A DNA stretch of 64,000 nt from a virus: positions 124,001 through 188,000 of IMG/VR virus record IMGVR_UViG_3300031857_012457. One strand, 5' to 3'. Positions 26,893 to 35,900 of this stretch are shown here, in pieces; within the stretch, counting starts at the first letter, position 1, and each line of letters opens with the position of its first letter. Made by a program: the position numbers and the translations under genes. The notes under the pieces are model-generated. The model was not told the origin of the DNA. It saw nothing but the letters and a program-made list of their open reading frames with translations, and made no database searches.

Positions 26893-27647
26893 TTTCTTTT
26901 AACTAATGTTAATCCAGTTGATGATGGTTTATTTTTTACTATTCCAAAATTGAATAAATCAAATGTTTCCCACTTTGGATTATCTTTAAGTTCTTTAGCA
27001 AATGTAATTGGTCCATGCCAATCATCAAAATCACCTCTATCTTTTACTTCGTTTGTAACAATGTAACTATCTGCATAATTAGGGTCCGTATCGTGGATAG
27101 AAATGATACCATTTGGAGAAAGTAACTGCGAATATAGTTCAAAATCCTCTTTTACATTCTCATAACTATGACCAGCATCTATATGTAAATAATCTATCTG
27201 AATATCATTAAGAATAAAGTAATTATGAAAAGCGTCTTCTGTTGTTTTATTAATAATTCGTGGATGAAATGTTCTTCTGAAAAATGATTCTTCTCTAAAC
27301 CAATTTACATGTCCACCAATACCGTTCATAGCATCAACAACATAAGTAACACCAATATCTCCCCAATTTAAATCAGAATTTCCTTCAAAAATGCCTTGTT
27401 TATGTAAATCGTAACGAGCCTGTGTCATTAATCTAGGTACAAATCCTCCACCTGAACCTAAACATACACAAGTTTTTGCTCTCATATACTGAATAAGAGA
27501 ATAGATTATTAAACCATCTCCTAAATGATTATCAGTTGCTCCATGTGACCATCTATACGGAACTGGAACTTCTTCTTGCTCCTGATATTCGTTATATTCT
27601 AAATTGTTTGTTAGATAATTCTTTAAGTATTGTAAATCTTGTAGCAT
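26889..27647 (-). CDS. Class I SAM-dependent methyltransferase-like protein
   Basis: A 252-residue protein with CLGSGGGFVPRLM (62-74) as glycine-rich SAM-binding motif I and YLHIDAGHSYENVKED (153-168) as an Asp/His-containing motif. LSPNGIISIHDTDP (176-189) completes the pattern seen in Methyltransf_24-type enzymes that methylate sugars or small molecules. In a glycan island an O-methylated sugar is a reasonable product. The gene starts a new block: the 62 bases upstream carry a weak Bacteroidota-like promoter, and it overlaps the downstream glycosyltransferase by 4 bases. Confidence 0.75.
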   Translation of the reverse strand: MLQDLQYLKNYLTNNLEYNEYQEQEEVPVPYRWSHGATDNHLGDGLIIYSLIQYMRAKTCVCLGSGGGFVPRLMTQARYDLHKQGIFEGNSDLNWGDIGVTYVVDAMNGIGGHVNWFREESFFRRTFHPRIINKTTEDAFHNYFILNDIQIDYLHIDAGHSYENVKEDFELYSQLLSPNGIISIHDTDPNYADSYIVTNEVKDRGDFDDWHGPITFAKELKDNPKWETFDLFNFGIVKNKPSSTGLTLVKRK

Positions 27648-27675
27648 TAGATTAGTTGATAAAGTAAAGTGAATA

Positions 27676-27705
27676 CAATATACTAAAAAAAATCTAAATT
27701 TACAA
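27676..27705 (-). promoter_or_regulatory. Weak Bacteroidota-type promoter before the methyltransferase gene
   Basis: On the minus strand TTG (27703-27705) is followed after 20 bases by TATATTG (27676-27682), which approximates the -33 TTG and -7 TAnnTTTG elements of Bacteroidota sigma factors with an imperfect -7. Both this site and the better one before the primase begin TTGTAAAT. It would give a leader of about 24 bases. Confidence 0.35.
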
Positions 27706-27709
27706 CACT

Positions 27710-28597
27710 TTATTCATTTATTTTAGTATGATATTTTTCTACATCATCTTTAATTTTTGGCCATAGGAAATTTGTAAAGAAATCAATTGATTGTTCTTTT
27801 GATGGATGAAACCAACCACCCAACATTGTTTGATTTTTGTTGGCAAAGTATTCCAATATACCACCTCCAAATCCTTTTATCCTAACATCATCGGTAAATA
27901 TAAATTTATCAAAATCAATTTTTTCTAATAGTTCTGGTATTATATCTGCTTCAAACCAAGAATTTTCAAATGGTTCTAATTTATCAAATAAACTTTCTGT
28001 TTTTAATGTAGCGTAATTTCCTGTATCCACATCAGCTCTTTTTTGAAGATTATATAATTTGTCTACCGCAACATCCATTTGAAACAAATTACCAATTGTA
28101 ATCATTTTATATGGTATATTTTTTTCTTTAAAATACTGTTGAGTGTGATATATACTTTCTAATGTTTGTAATATAGCACCATATATTGAATAATAATTTT
28201 CAAAAAATTCTTTCCCATACCCAAATATATCAGTTCCATTTAACATATAGTTTATTTTACCAATTCTTTCAGGATGCATACTCATTCTTGGAAAATTTTT
28301 TGCTCTATCTTCGTTTACAAATACAGGATAATCCCATCTATCGATTGTAGACCATTGAACTATTGCATAATCTACATTCGAGTGTGGTTTAGTTGGATTT
28401 TTGTAATGTGGTGAATTTAAAAATCTGAATACCTTTCTTCGCATTATATCATTTCCAGAACCACCACATGCTGCATTATACACATCAAACGGGTCTGATG
28501 TTTTTTTTGGATTAAATAAGGAATATCCTTCCATTTCAAACCCAATAGGCCAGTTTTCATCTCCTGCAGTAAAAGAGCATCCGTTTATTAATATCAT
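27710..28597 (-). CDS. SGNH-hydrolase-like protein (GCSFT type), copy 3
   Basis: A 295-residue protein starting MILINGCSFTAGD (S8 as the predicted nucleophile) with CGGSGNDIMRR as the second SGNH block and GGWFHPSKEQSIDFF near the end in the position of the catalytic histidine. It is a diverged third paralog of the SGNH pair at 10.2-12.0 kb, displaced about 16 kb along the same island. It overlaps the upstream glycosyltransferase-like gene by 4 bases. Likely an esterase or acyltransferase acting on sugars; activity untested. Confidence 0.65.
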   Translation of the reverse strand: MILINGCSFTAGDENWPIGFEMEGYSLFNPKKTSDPFDVYNAACGGSGNDIMRRKVFRFLNSPHYKNPTKPHSNVDYAIVQWSTIDRWDYPVFVNEDRAKNFPRMSMHPERIGKINYMLNGTDIFGYGKEFFENYYSIYGAILQTLESIYHTQQYFKEKNIPYKMITIGNLFQMDVAVDKLYNLQKRADVDTGNYATLKTESLFDKLEPFENSWFEADIIPELLEKIDFDKFIFTDDVRIKGFGGGILEYFANKNQTMLGGWFHPSKEQSIDFFTNFLWPKIKDDVEKYHTKINE

Positions 28598-29916
28598 AGC
28601 AATTTATTTATATTATTCATTATATTACAATAATGTGTTATTAATTTTTGTTTGTTTTCTCGTAATATTACTGTATTTTTTATAAAAACATTTTTAATGT
28701 TATCTACATTTTTATCTTTTAAAAAATTCACTATCATATCGATTTGTTCTAATTCATTTTTATTTTCAATTCCATTTAATCCAAAATCTTCTAAAAATAA
28801 ATTTATACCTATTCTATTATATTCTTCATATACTTTATTTGAACCAAATATTAATGCAAACTTTTCAGATAATACTGGTTTTATTGATTTTTCTGTAAAG
28901 AATCCATATTTTAAATTAAAAATACAATGAGTTTCTCCAACCACTTCAAAATATGATAAATCGTATTCTTTTTCTCTAAAATAATAAAGTAAATGGTCAA
29001 ATTCAAATGGAGCATTTAATGGTGTAACATTTATTTCATTTCGTAAAGATTTGAGTTTATCAAAATTTTTAGTTGTAAAGTATTTTATATGATTATCGGT
29101 ATGTGTTTTAGTATGGTCTGTGTATATATGCCCTTCACTAACCATTTGTGAGTATTCTAATAAAAATTTTTCATTTATACAATTCAAACCTGTTTTTAAT
29201 ATATCAAATTCTTTTGCTTTTAACAAAAATTGAACTCTGTGAAATCTCGGTTTCAATGCCTGACTAGAATATACATATGGTTTTTCAGCATTATGTGTTA
29301 TATTGAGATTTTTAAACACATCAGAAAAATTGTTATTATACGGTAATTTACCATTAGTATGATGTGGAAATAAAAAATGTGTAAATTGTCCCTCCGCCAT
29401 TAAATGAAACATACAATAGAATGAATCATAGTGAAAGTTTTTACCTTCATTAAATAATTCATAGTCTGTTATTTTAATATAATTAAATTTAAAATCATAT
29501 CTAAAATATTTTTCATCTATTTCATATTCGTTTGCTTCTAAAAATGCAAAATTGAATAAAACTTTTGTGTTTCTTTCAACATATAATTTTTCCAATTTAT
29601 CAAATTCAATTGGATTTTTTTTCATCAATGGTAAATAGAATTCACTCCATATTTTTCTATCAACCACAATTATTAAATTATCAATTGGGTTTGAATACAA
29701 TAAATCAAAAGTAGTTATACCATCAAATGATTTTAAATGATTTAATATATTATATGGGTTTTGTATATAATGATGTATTTCAATTTCTTCACCACCATTA
29801 TTTATAACAATTTTATGATGCTTTTCTATTTCTATTACATTTACAGAAATTAAATTTGCTTCTGGAAACAAATTTTGTAACTCATTATATGTTGCTAATA
29901 TATTTAGTGACCTCAT
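28594..29916 (-). CDS. Putative glycosyltransferase of the SEKIxKP family, divergent copy 3
   Basis: A 440-residue protein with FFTEKSIKPVLSEKFALIFG near residues 336-355, the same block as LSEKIWKPI...FILAG in copies 1 and 2, followed by YNRIGINLF in place of GFKTF. The DESYD acidic motif is degenerate (LEDFGLNG). N-terminal residues 1-300 are unrelated in appearance to the other copies. It overlaps the GT4-like gene upstream by 32 bases and the SGNH gene downstream by 4. Membership in the family is moderate and enzymatic activity uncertain. Confidence 0.45.
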   Translation of the reverse strand: MRSLNILATYNELQNLFPEANLISVNVIEIEKHHKIVINNGGEEIEIHHYIQNPYNILNHLKSFDGITTFDLLYSNPIDNLIIVVDRKIWSEFYLPLMKKNPIEFDKLEKLYVERNTKVLFNFAFLEANEYEIDEKYFRYDFKFNYIKITDYELFNEGKNFHYDSFYCMFHLMAEGQFTHFLFPHHTNGKLPYNNNFSDVFKNLNITHNAEKPYVYSSQALKPRFHRVQFLLKAKEFDILKTGLNCINEKFLLEYSQMVSEGHIYTDHTKTHTDNHIKYFTTKNFDKLKSLRNEINVTPLNAPFEFDHLLYYFREKEYDLSYFEVVGETHCIFNLKYGFFTEKSIKPVLSEKFALIFGSNKVYEEYNRIGINLFLEDFGLNGIENKNELEQIDMIVNFLKDKNVDNIKNVFIKNTVILRENKQKLITHYCNIMNNINKLL

Positions 29917-30868
29917 TTATCCAATTTTGTTTGTTTGTATAAAAATATAATCTTGTTGATAGTTTATGAAATTCAGAACTAACTATATCCATATCATCTT
30001 CTAAAATTTGTAAATACATTTGATGAAATTCTCCTTTACTATTTGCCCTATATTTGTAATCGATGTGTGGCATCCAATCGGTATGTATAATTGGAATTTT
30101 ACCATTATCAACTGCGTCAAAAATTGCATATCCAAATGGTTCTTTTGTATAACATCCGTGAAATATTTGAAAATTACTTTCAAAAAACTTTTGATGGAAT
30201 CGATAATCGAATTCTATAAACCTATGGTAATCTGAATTGATTTTAGAACCTTCTAACATTCGTTTGTAATCATATTTGTTTGAAAATATAATTGATGGAA
30301 TGTAATCTAAATAATGTGCGTTTTTTCTGGTTTCACATCTAGCAGCATATCCAATTTTGTTAGATATAACGCCTGTAAATGGTTTTTTATTTTTCCATTC
30401 GTAATAATTTGTGATTGTAATGGTATTTGGATACATTTTATGCATAGTATCGTTTTCATATCCAATCCAAACTATATTATCGGAATTATCTAGTATTTCT
30501 TTTTGCCATTTCCAATCCACTTTAGTCATTAGATTTTCATACTCATCGTTCAATCCTAACATATCAGGAATAAAAGCATGCACAAAAGTAGTATGAATTT
30601 TGTGTAAATAATCTTTCAGTAAATCGTATGGTTTGTAGGGGTGATGTAAGATTACAATTTTATCACATTGTTGAAAAATTTTACGAACTTCATTATCGTT
30701 TTCGTAAGTATAAACCGCACCTTCTTCTCTAATCAAAGGTCTGCCAACTACAACTATTTTGTAATCTTCTTTTACTAATGGCAATATATTTTCTACAAAG
30801 TTATTGCACCAAATATCTGAACCACCAATAATGTTTTTACCATAACCTGTTGTGATAAATACTATCAT
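29885..30868 (-). CDS. GT4-like glycosyltransferase
   Basis: A 327-residue protein that begins with a Rossmann strand and glycine loop (IVFITTGYGKNIIGGSDIW). In the C-terminal half it has CYTKEPFGYAIFDAVDNGKIPII, the E-x7-E-like donor-sugar motif region of GT-B family 4 enzymes, where the second glutamate is replaced by aspartate. IGYAARCETRKNAHYLD fits the usual R/K-containing phosphate-binding segment. Length is somewhat short for GT4 (usually 350-400). It overlaps the downstream gene by 32 bases, implying tight coupling. Confidence 0.65.
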   Translation of the reverse strand: MIVFITTGYGKNIIGGSDIWCNNFVENILPLVKEDYKIVVVGRPLIREEGAVYTYENDNEVRKIFQQCDKIVILHHPYKPYDLLKDYLHKIHTTFVHAFIPDMLGLNDEYENLMTKVDWKWQKEILDNSDNIVWIGYENDTMHKMYPNTITITNYYEWKNKKPFTGVISNKIGYAARCETRKNAHYLDYIPSIIFSNKYDYKRMLEGSKINSDYHRFIEFDYRFHQKFFESNFQIFHGCYTKEPFGYAIFDAVDNGKIPIIHTDWMPHIDYKYRANSKGEFHQMYLQILEDDMDIVSSEFHKLSTRLYFYTNKQNWINEVTKYISNI

Positions 30869-30903
30869 ATATAACCACTAATCAATAACTTTTTAATTTC
30901 AGA

Positions 30904-31080
30904 TTATTCTGCAGATTCTACGGGAATTAAAATGTATTTGTGAGTATCACCACATTCGTTTGGTTCATCAAAAATTTCTTGATGTTCGGCAATCCATTCC
31001 ATTGCTTGCTCATTAGTTAATGATTCACAACCTTCAATGGGTGTATCTGTTCCTGATAATACTATTTTCCAAAGTTCCAT
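30904..31080 (-). CDS. Small acidic protein, 58 residues
   Basis: An ATG-initiated 58-residue ORF occupying an otherwise empty 265-base interval. The product is acidic (MELWKIVLSGTDTP... ending IPVESAE) with two cysteines. It has an intact strand-helix-strand-like pattern, NEQAMEWIAEHQEIF being the helix. An exact TATATTTATA motif lies 19 bases upstream, and an A-rich leader precedes the ATG, supporting expression. No family is recognised. Confidence 0.6.
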   Translation of the reverse strand: MELWKIVLSGTDTPIEGCESLTNEQAMEWIAEHQEIFDEPNECGDTHKYILIPVESAE

Positions 31081-31099
31081 AATTGTTAGTTTTATTTAG

Positions 31100-31109
31100 T
31101 ATAAATATA
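31100..31109 (-). promoter_or_regulatory. Candidate late-promoter motif TATATTTATA before the 58-residue gene
   Basis: Exact minus-strand TATATTTATA preceded by T and followed by CTAAAT, 19 bases upstream of the small acidic gene. Same decamer as before the structural genes at 45.1 and 47.1 kb. Confidence 0.45.
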
Positions 31110-31132
31110 ATATTTTTTTGATAAAAGTGATA

Positions 31133-32233
31133 TTAGTTCAACAGTTTCTTAAAAGTGGTTTCCATTTCCGAATAATCATTTAGGTATTCTATCAACTTAT
31201 ATCTATTTTCTATAGATTTTTCTAAAGAATGATTATATCTTTCTTCTATTTCATCATCTGATGTATTATATAACCATTCTGAAAACAGATTTATACTTCT
31301 TTCCACATCTTGGGCATTTGTTATATTTTGTACAAAATCAAAATTTAATAAATAAAATCCCATATTTTTAAGTTCATTTAATGTTTCACTACATGCTACT
31401 AAAATTATCGGTTTTCCAAAAAATAAACCCTTATATATTTTTTCTGTAATAAATCTTTCTGGATTATTTCTATAATCCAATGTCTCAAATATTAAATTAT
31501 AATTACAATATACATAATCATTTATTGCTTCGAAATGTTTGTACTTTGGATATAACAAATCATACGCATCGTTTGCAGAATCTTTTGGATTTAACATTTT
31601 TTCAATTAAAGGATTATTATTAAGAATATCCATTCTCCAGCTACCAGTACGATGTGCTCTTATATATGAAAATAACTTTGATTTAGATTTATCATATTTA
31701 GGTAATGATATATTATTTACCAATTCTTCTAAATAATAATATCCAATATAGTATCTGAAATATCTAAATGGAAATAACAAATCAAAATAAAAATTAGATT
31801 CCGTTTCCAGTATTGGTCTTTTTGACCCCGAAAGGATTAAATCATAATTAATTTCCTGTACTCTTTTTACAAATGCAATATCAAATACTTCACCATAATG
31901 CCATATAAATACTTTTTTTATGTTTATATGATTGGTGTTTAACTCAAATAGTTTATCCTCTAATAATTTATTTTCTAATTCTCCTGCAAATACTATACAT
32001 CTATTAAATTTTTTAAAAAATTCAATTGGTTCTTTTATAAAATTACTTAAATTGTTGTAAAAATATATTTTACTGTTTAGTTCTTTATGATAGTATATTT
32101 GCTTTTCAGAATTATCAAATTTTGTTGCATCAAATTCAGATAAATAATCTACATTTTCTTTACCGAACATACCAAGCATTATTGGTAATTGGTTTGAATA
32201 AGTTATAAAAACCATTAGATTTTCCTCTATCAT
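31133..32233 (-). CDS. Putative glycosyltransferase of the SEKIxKP family, divergent copy 4
   Basis: A 366-residue protein with NLIFETLDYR, then RFITEKIYKGLFFGKPIILV (about 255-275) and LKNMGFYLLNFDF, aligning with the conserved C-terminal block of the other copies. It lacks the DESYD acidic motif. The central FSYIRAHRTGSWRMDIL segment resembles an acceptor or donor loop of GT-B enzymes. It is the first gene of the island after the tail-fibre genes and overlaps the tip-protein gene by 4 bases. Activity uncertain; may be a specialised or degenerate member. Confidence 0.5.
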   Translation of the reverse strand: MIEENLMVFITYSNQLPIMLGMFGKENVDYLSEFDATKFDNSEKQIYYHKELNSKIYFYNNLSNFIKEPIEFFKKFNRCIVFAGELENKLLEDKLFELNTNHINIKKVFIWHYGEVFDIAFVKRVQEINYDLILSGSKRPILETESNFYFDLLFPFRYFRYYIGYYYLEELVNNISLPKYDKSKSKLFSYIRAHRTGSWRMDILNNNPLIEKMLNPKDSANDAYDLLYPKYKHFEAINDYVYCNYNLIFETLDYRNNPERFITEKIYKGLFFGKPIILVACSETLNELKNMGFYLLNFDFVQNITNAQDVERSINLFSEWLYNTSDDEIEERYNHSLEKSIENRYKLIEYLNDYSEMETTFKKLLN

Positions 32234-32958
32234 ATTCCTCCTCCTCCTGAATCTGCTTCAATAAAATGGACAAATATTGCTTGTACATTATTAATATCGT
32301 TCCAAGGTATAGTTATTGTCAAATCGGAAACAGTTCCACCATCAGAAAAATAAGTATTAAAACTATTAACTGGAGTCCCATCTGGTCCGTTTCCATTGAT
32401 ACTACAATTTTCTATTGTTGGAGATACACCACATTGGTCGGATATTCCTCTATATCTTCCACTCGATTTACTATTAACTACAATTTCAAAACCACTTGAA
32501 TAATTATTTGAGTAATCCCAATAGATATCAAATCTACCACACCCACCCAAGCTATTATCATTACCAAGAACTCCTGCCAACGAACGAGGATTAAATGAAC
32601 CACAATTGGAAACATAAATTGATGTGTAATTGTTATGAATTTTACTTCTTGGGATTTTTATTTCACCATAAGTATAGGCAAGACTATCTACCATAAAAGC
32701 TTGAATTCCACCTGCTAATCCAATGTTGGTTTCAAAATCAAAAAATAAAGAATTACCAAATCCACTTACATCTTGTGTTTGGTCATTAGCAGAAAATTGT
32801 GTCAAATCAGGAATATATTGATTTTCTGCTATATTAGGCCAACGAATTTCAATTGGAAAAAATGCGTACGGAGTTGATGAGGTAGGTAAAACAGCACCTT
32901 GTCCTGATAAGTGATGTTTTAATTGTATTCTCGATGTTGGTATTGTTATAGCTGACAT
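32230..32958 (-). CDS. Putative tail-fibre tip/adhesin protein
   Basis: A 242-residue protein immediately following the long tail fibre (1-base gap). It is rich in Gly, Ser, Asn and aromatic residues with alternating strand patterns (GFGNSLFFDFETNIGLAGG, GSFNPRSLAG) and ends in a glycine run, features typical of receptor-binding tips rather than enzymes. No catalytic motif is visible. Position after an S74-type fibre fits an adhesin that caps the fibre, like gp38-type tip proteins in function, but no sequence relation to gp38 is claimed. Confidence 0.5.
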   Translation of the reverse strand: MSAITIPTSRIQLKHHLSGQGAVLPTSSTPYAFFPIEIRWPNIAENQYIPDLTQFSANDQTQDVSGFGNSLFFDFETNIGLAGGIQAFMVDSLAYTYGEIKIPRSKIHNNYTSIYVSNCGSFNPRSLAGVLGNDNSLGGCGRFDIYWDYSNNYSSGFEIVVNSKSSGRYRGISDQCGVSPTIENCSINGNGPDGTPVNSFNTYFSDGGTVSDLTITIPWNDINNVQAIFVHFIEADSGGGGI

Positions 32959-32959
32959 A

Positions 32960-35900
32960 TTACCTATTTAATAACTTTTTAATTGATATTATTTCATTTT
33001 TTAATTCAACAATTTCACTATTTTGTTCTTTTATTCCCTCAATCAATAAAGCAATTATCTTTTCATAATCAACTCCTAAATACCCATCTCCTTTTTCTCT
33101 TACAACTTCTGGTAAAACTTCTTGAATTTCTTGTGCTAAAACCCCAACCTCTTGAATATTTTTTGGTTTGTTAGAAATACCGTTCCAATTAAAAGTATAT
33201 CCTCCAATTTTTTTAATCTTATCCATTGGGTTTGAAATGGGAATAATATTTTCTTTTAATCTTTTATCAGAACTAGATAGTGCGTACATATCACCAGTTG
33301 CTCTAATATCACCATTAATAGTTAATACCCCACTTGATATTGAGATTTCACCAACTGATAAATTTGTTATTGCACCATTTGTTGCACTTAATGTTGAGAA
33401 TGTACTCAAACCTGTAAAGTTTGATGACCCTTTTACTGTCAGAAAATTGGTAGAAGATAAACTGGTATCAACTTTGAATTGGTTTGACCCATACAAAGAT
33501 TGTAAACCTGCTTGGCAAATTTCAACACTTCTTGGAGCACTACCTACCACTGCGTTAACACCACTAAAGTTTGGTGTTTTTAATGTTATACTTTCACCAC
33601 TAACTAAATAATTTACACCAATTTGATGTTTTATTCTAACATCATATGTTCCGCCTGAAGGGATTATTATGGATGCTCCACCAGTAGAAGTTATACTTCT
33701 TTCATAATTTGGATTATTATAAAAAACATATCCAGATGCAATTAACGCTTCCCCTACACCTACAACTTCCAAACTTATCCAATGATAGGTCTGAACGTAA
33801 GTAGCAGTAGATATTTGCATTAAGTACGAAGTACCAAGAGAGTTTGAAATCATTGCCGATATTTCCGCATCTGTCATAGAAACCTCTGTTCCAGCTGCAA
33901 CAACACCCGTTGATACGGTATTTGAATTAAAAGTAGTACTCGCTTCAGCTTGTAAGTTTTGTCCAAATACAGGACCGTTTCTTGTTGTTGAACTTGTGCC
34001 ACTAAAATCGGATAAAGCGGATGTAGAACTTGCTATTCTAAATGAAGTATCATCCGTCATAATTACTGCGTTTCTAGACCCATCTTTTATGAAGAATCCT
34101 AAATCGGATGAATTTATTTCAATTGTACCAGTACTAGTTTTACTTATCTTATCATTAGAAATTGACCAACCTCCAATTGTAGCACCTAATGCGGATAATT
34201 CACTTACTGTTATTTTATTAGCGGTTACCGCGCCAGCTGCTATTGTGGTTGCGGTTACTGCGTCAGCTGCAATTTTACCTGCAATAATTGCACCAGCTGC
34301 TATTGTGGTTGCAGTTACTGCGTCAGCTGCAATTTTACCTGCAACTATTGCATTTGCAACTATTTTACCAGAAGTAACTGCATCTGCTGCTATTTTACCT
34401 TCCGTTACTGCATTAGCCGCTAATTCTGCATTTGTTACGGTACTTAAAGTTGCCAATCCACCTAATCCAGTAACTTGTCCAGTTGATACGGTGTTTTGAG
34501 TTGCTAATGTTCCAAGACCAGTAACTTGACCAGTTGTAACACTATTTGCAGTTGCTAATGTTCCCAATCCAGTTACTACAGTATTTGGAACTGTACTACC
34601 AACACTTAAATTACCAACTATGTTTAGATTTGTTCCATCCCAAGTTAAAGAATTTGTTGCAGATTTTAAAGAAAGTTTGGAAACTCCACTATCTTGACCT
34701 AAAAATATACCAGTATTATTAAACCCTTGAGAGGATTGTCCAATCGAAATATAAGGATTTGTAGAACCACCCGCTATAGTTATATTTGCCGAACTTAATG
34801 TGGTTGAAGTCGTACCAATGTTTATTGTATTTTGAACAAATGAATCTTCAAATATACCTATTTTAGCTGCAACAAAGAAATCTTGTGCACCCAATGATAT
34901 CCAACCCGTTTGTGATGATTGATGTGGTGCACCATCCGCGACGTTTCCTGTAGCTGAAAGATGTTGTCTAGTGGTTGCGTAGTAAGTATTATACGGTGGT
35001 GAGCCAGTTGAACTCCATAGAACAGTATCTCTTCTACCTGTCCCAGTTGTTAACCCATCTGAAAATTGGTATGTTCTACCACTTGTCCAAACTCCAGTAT
35101 GAACTACACCAGGTCCAGTTTGGCCATTGGCACCATTTGCACCATTTGCTCCCGTTGCTCCCGTTGCTCCCGTTGCTCCGGTATTACCGATTCCACTTAC
35201 TCCAACTTCAAAATCAATAGTTCTGCCAGTAAATGCAGTACCTTCAGAGTTTCTGTAAGAAATAGTTATTACACCACTTGTACCACTAATACTAGTTGGA
35301 GTGTTTGGGGTGATTGTACCATTGCCATTATTTGTAGCGTTTGTGACACCAGTTATATTAAAAGTATTTGCTCCACTTGTATTGTATGTATAATTTGACC
35401 CACCTTCGTTTACTACAACGGTTACATTACTAGGTGTCCCTATACCAACTAACGAACCACTAACTACGGTTTGTGATTGTGGATTTGCAGAAATGTTTAC
35501 AACGGGTGCAGAACTTCTTACTCTAGAAATCGTAGCAGTTACATTCTTTGTACCTGAAACACCTTCACTATCGGTGAAATTGACAGGAATTGTTACTGTT
35601 CCACTATCGGATGTCATCGAAGATGCATTACTTGAAAACACTATTGTATTAGAAGAAACACTACCCGCTAATCCATTTGTATAAGTAGGTGTTCCTAATG
35701 ATGTAAATCTACTTATACCACCTTCTAATGCAGTTACAGTTAGGGTTTGTGGTGTAGCTGAACCACTACCACGAGAATTTGATTGGATTGATTGTGCAGT
35801 TGGTGAAACTGAAACTTCCACATTTGGTACTCCTCTCTTACTTTTTGAATAGGTTACCACCTTTGTTACATCAGTTGTATCTCCTGCTCCATCTTTATAT

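Noticed and set aside
32230-32958. Tip protein as a target of a diversity-generating retroelement
   Set aside because: No reverse transcriptase and no template repeat were seen in the window, and the protein lacks a recognisable C-type-lectin variable end.
33168-33611. 147-codon plus-strand open frame opposite the end of the fibre gene
   Set aside because: Lies opposite the S74 chaperone region, which has firm motifs; hydrophobic composition is a product of reversed Ser/Ala/Asn codons.
34205-34440. Regular repeats that could suggest a CRISPR array
   Set aside because: The units are in frame, encode a known type of fibre shaft and have no unique spacers between identical repeats.
34975-35398. 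Plus-strand ORFs opposite the tail fibre rich in Leu/Pro or Cys/Ser
   Set aside because: They are mirror frames of the collagen-like and Ser/Thr-rich repeats of the fibre gene; no leader or independent features support them.
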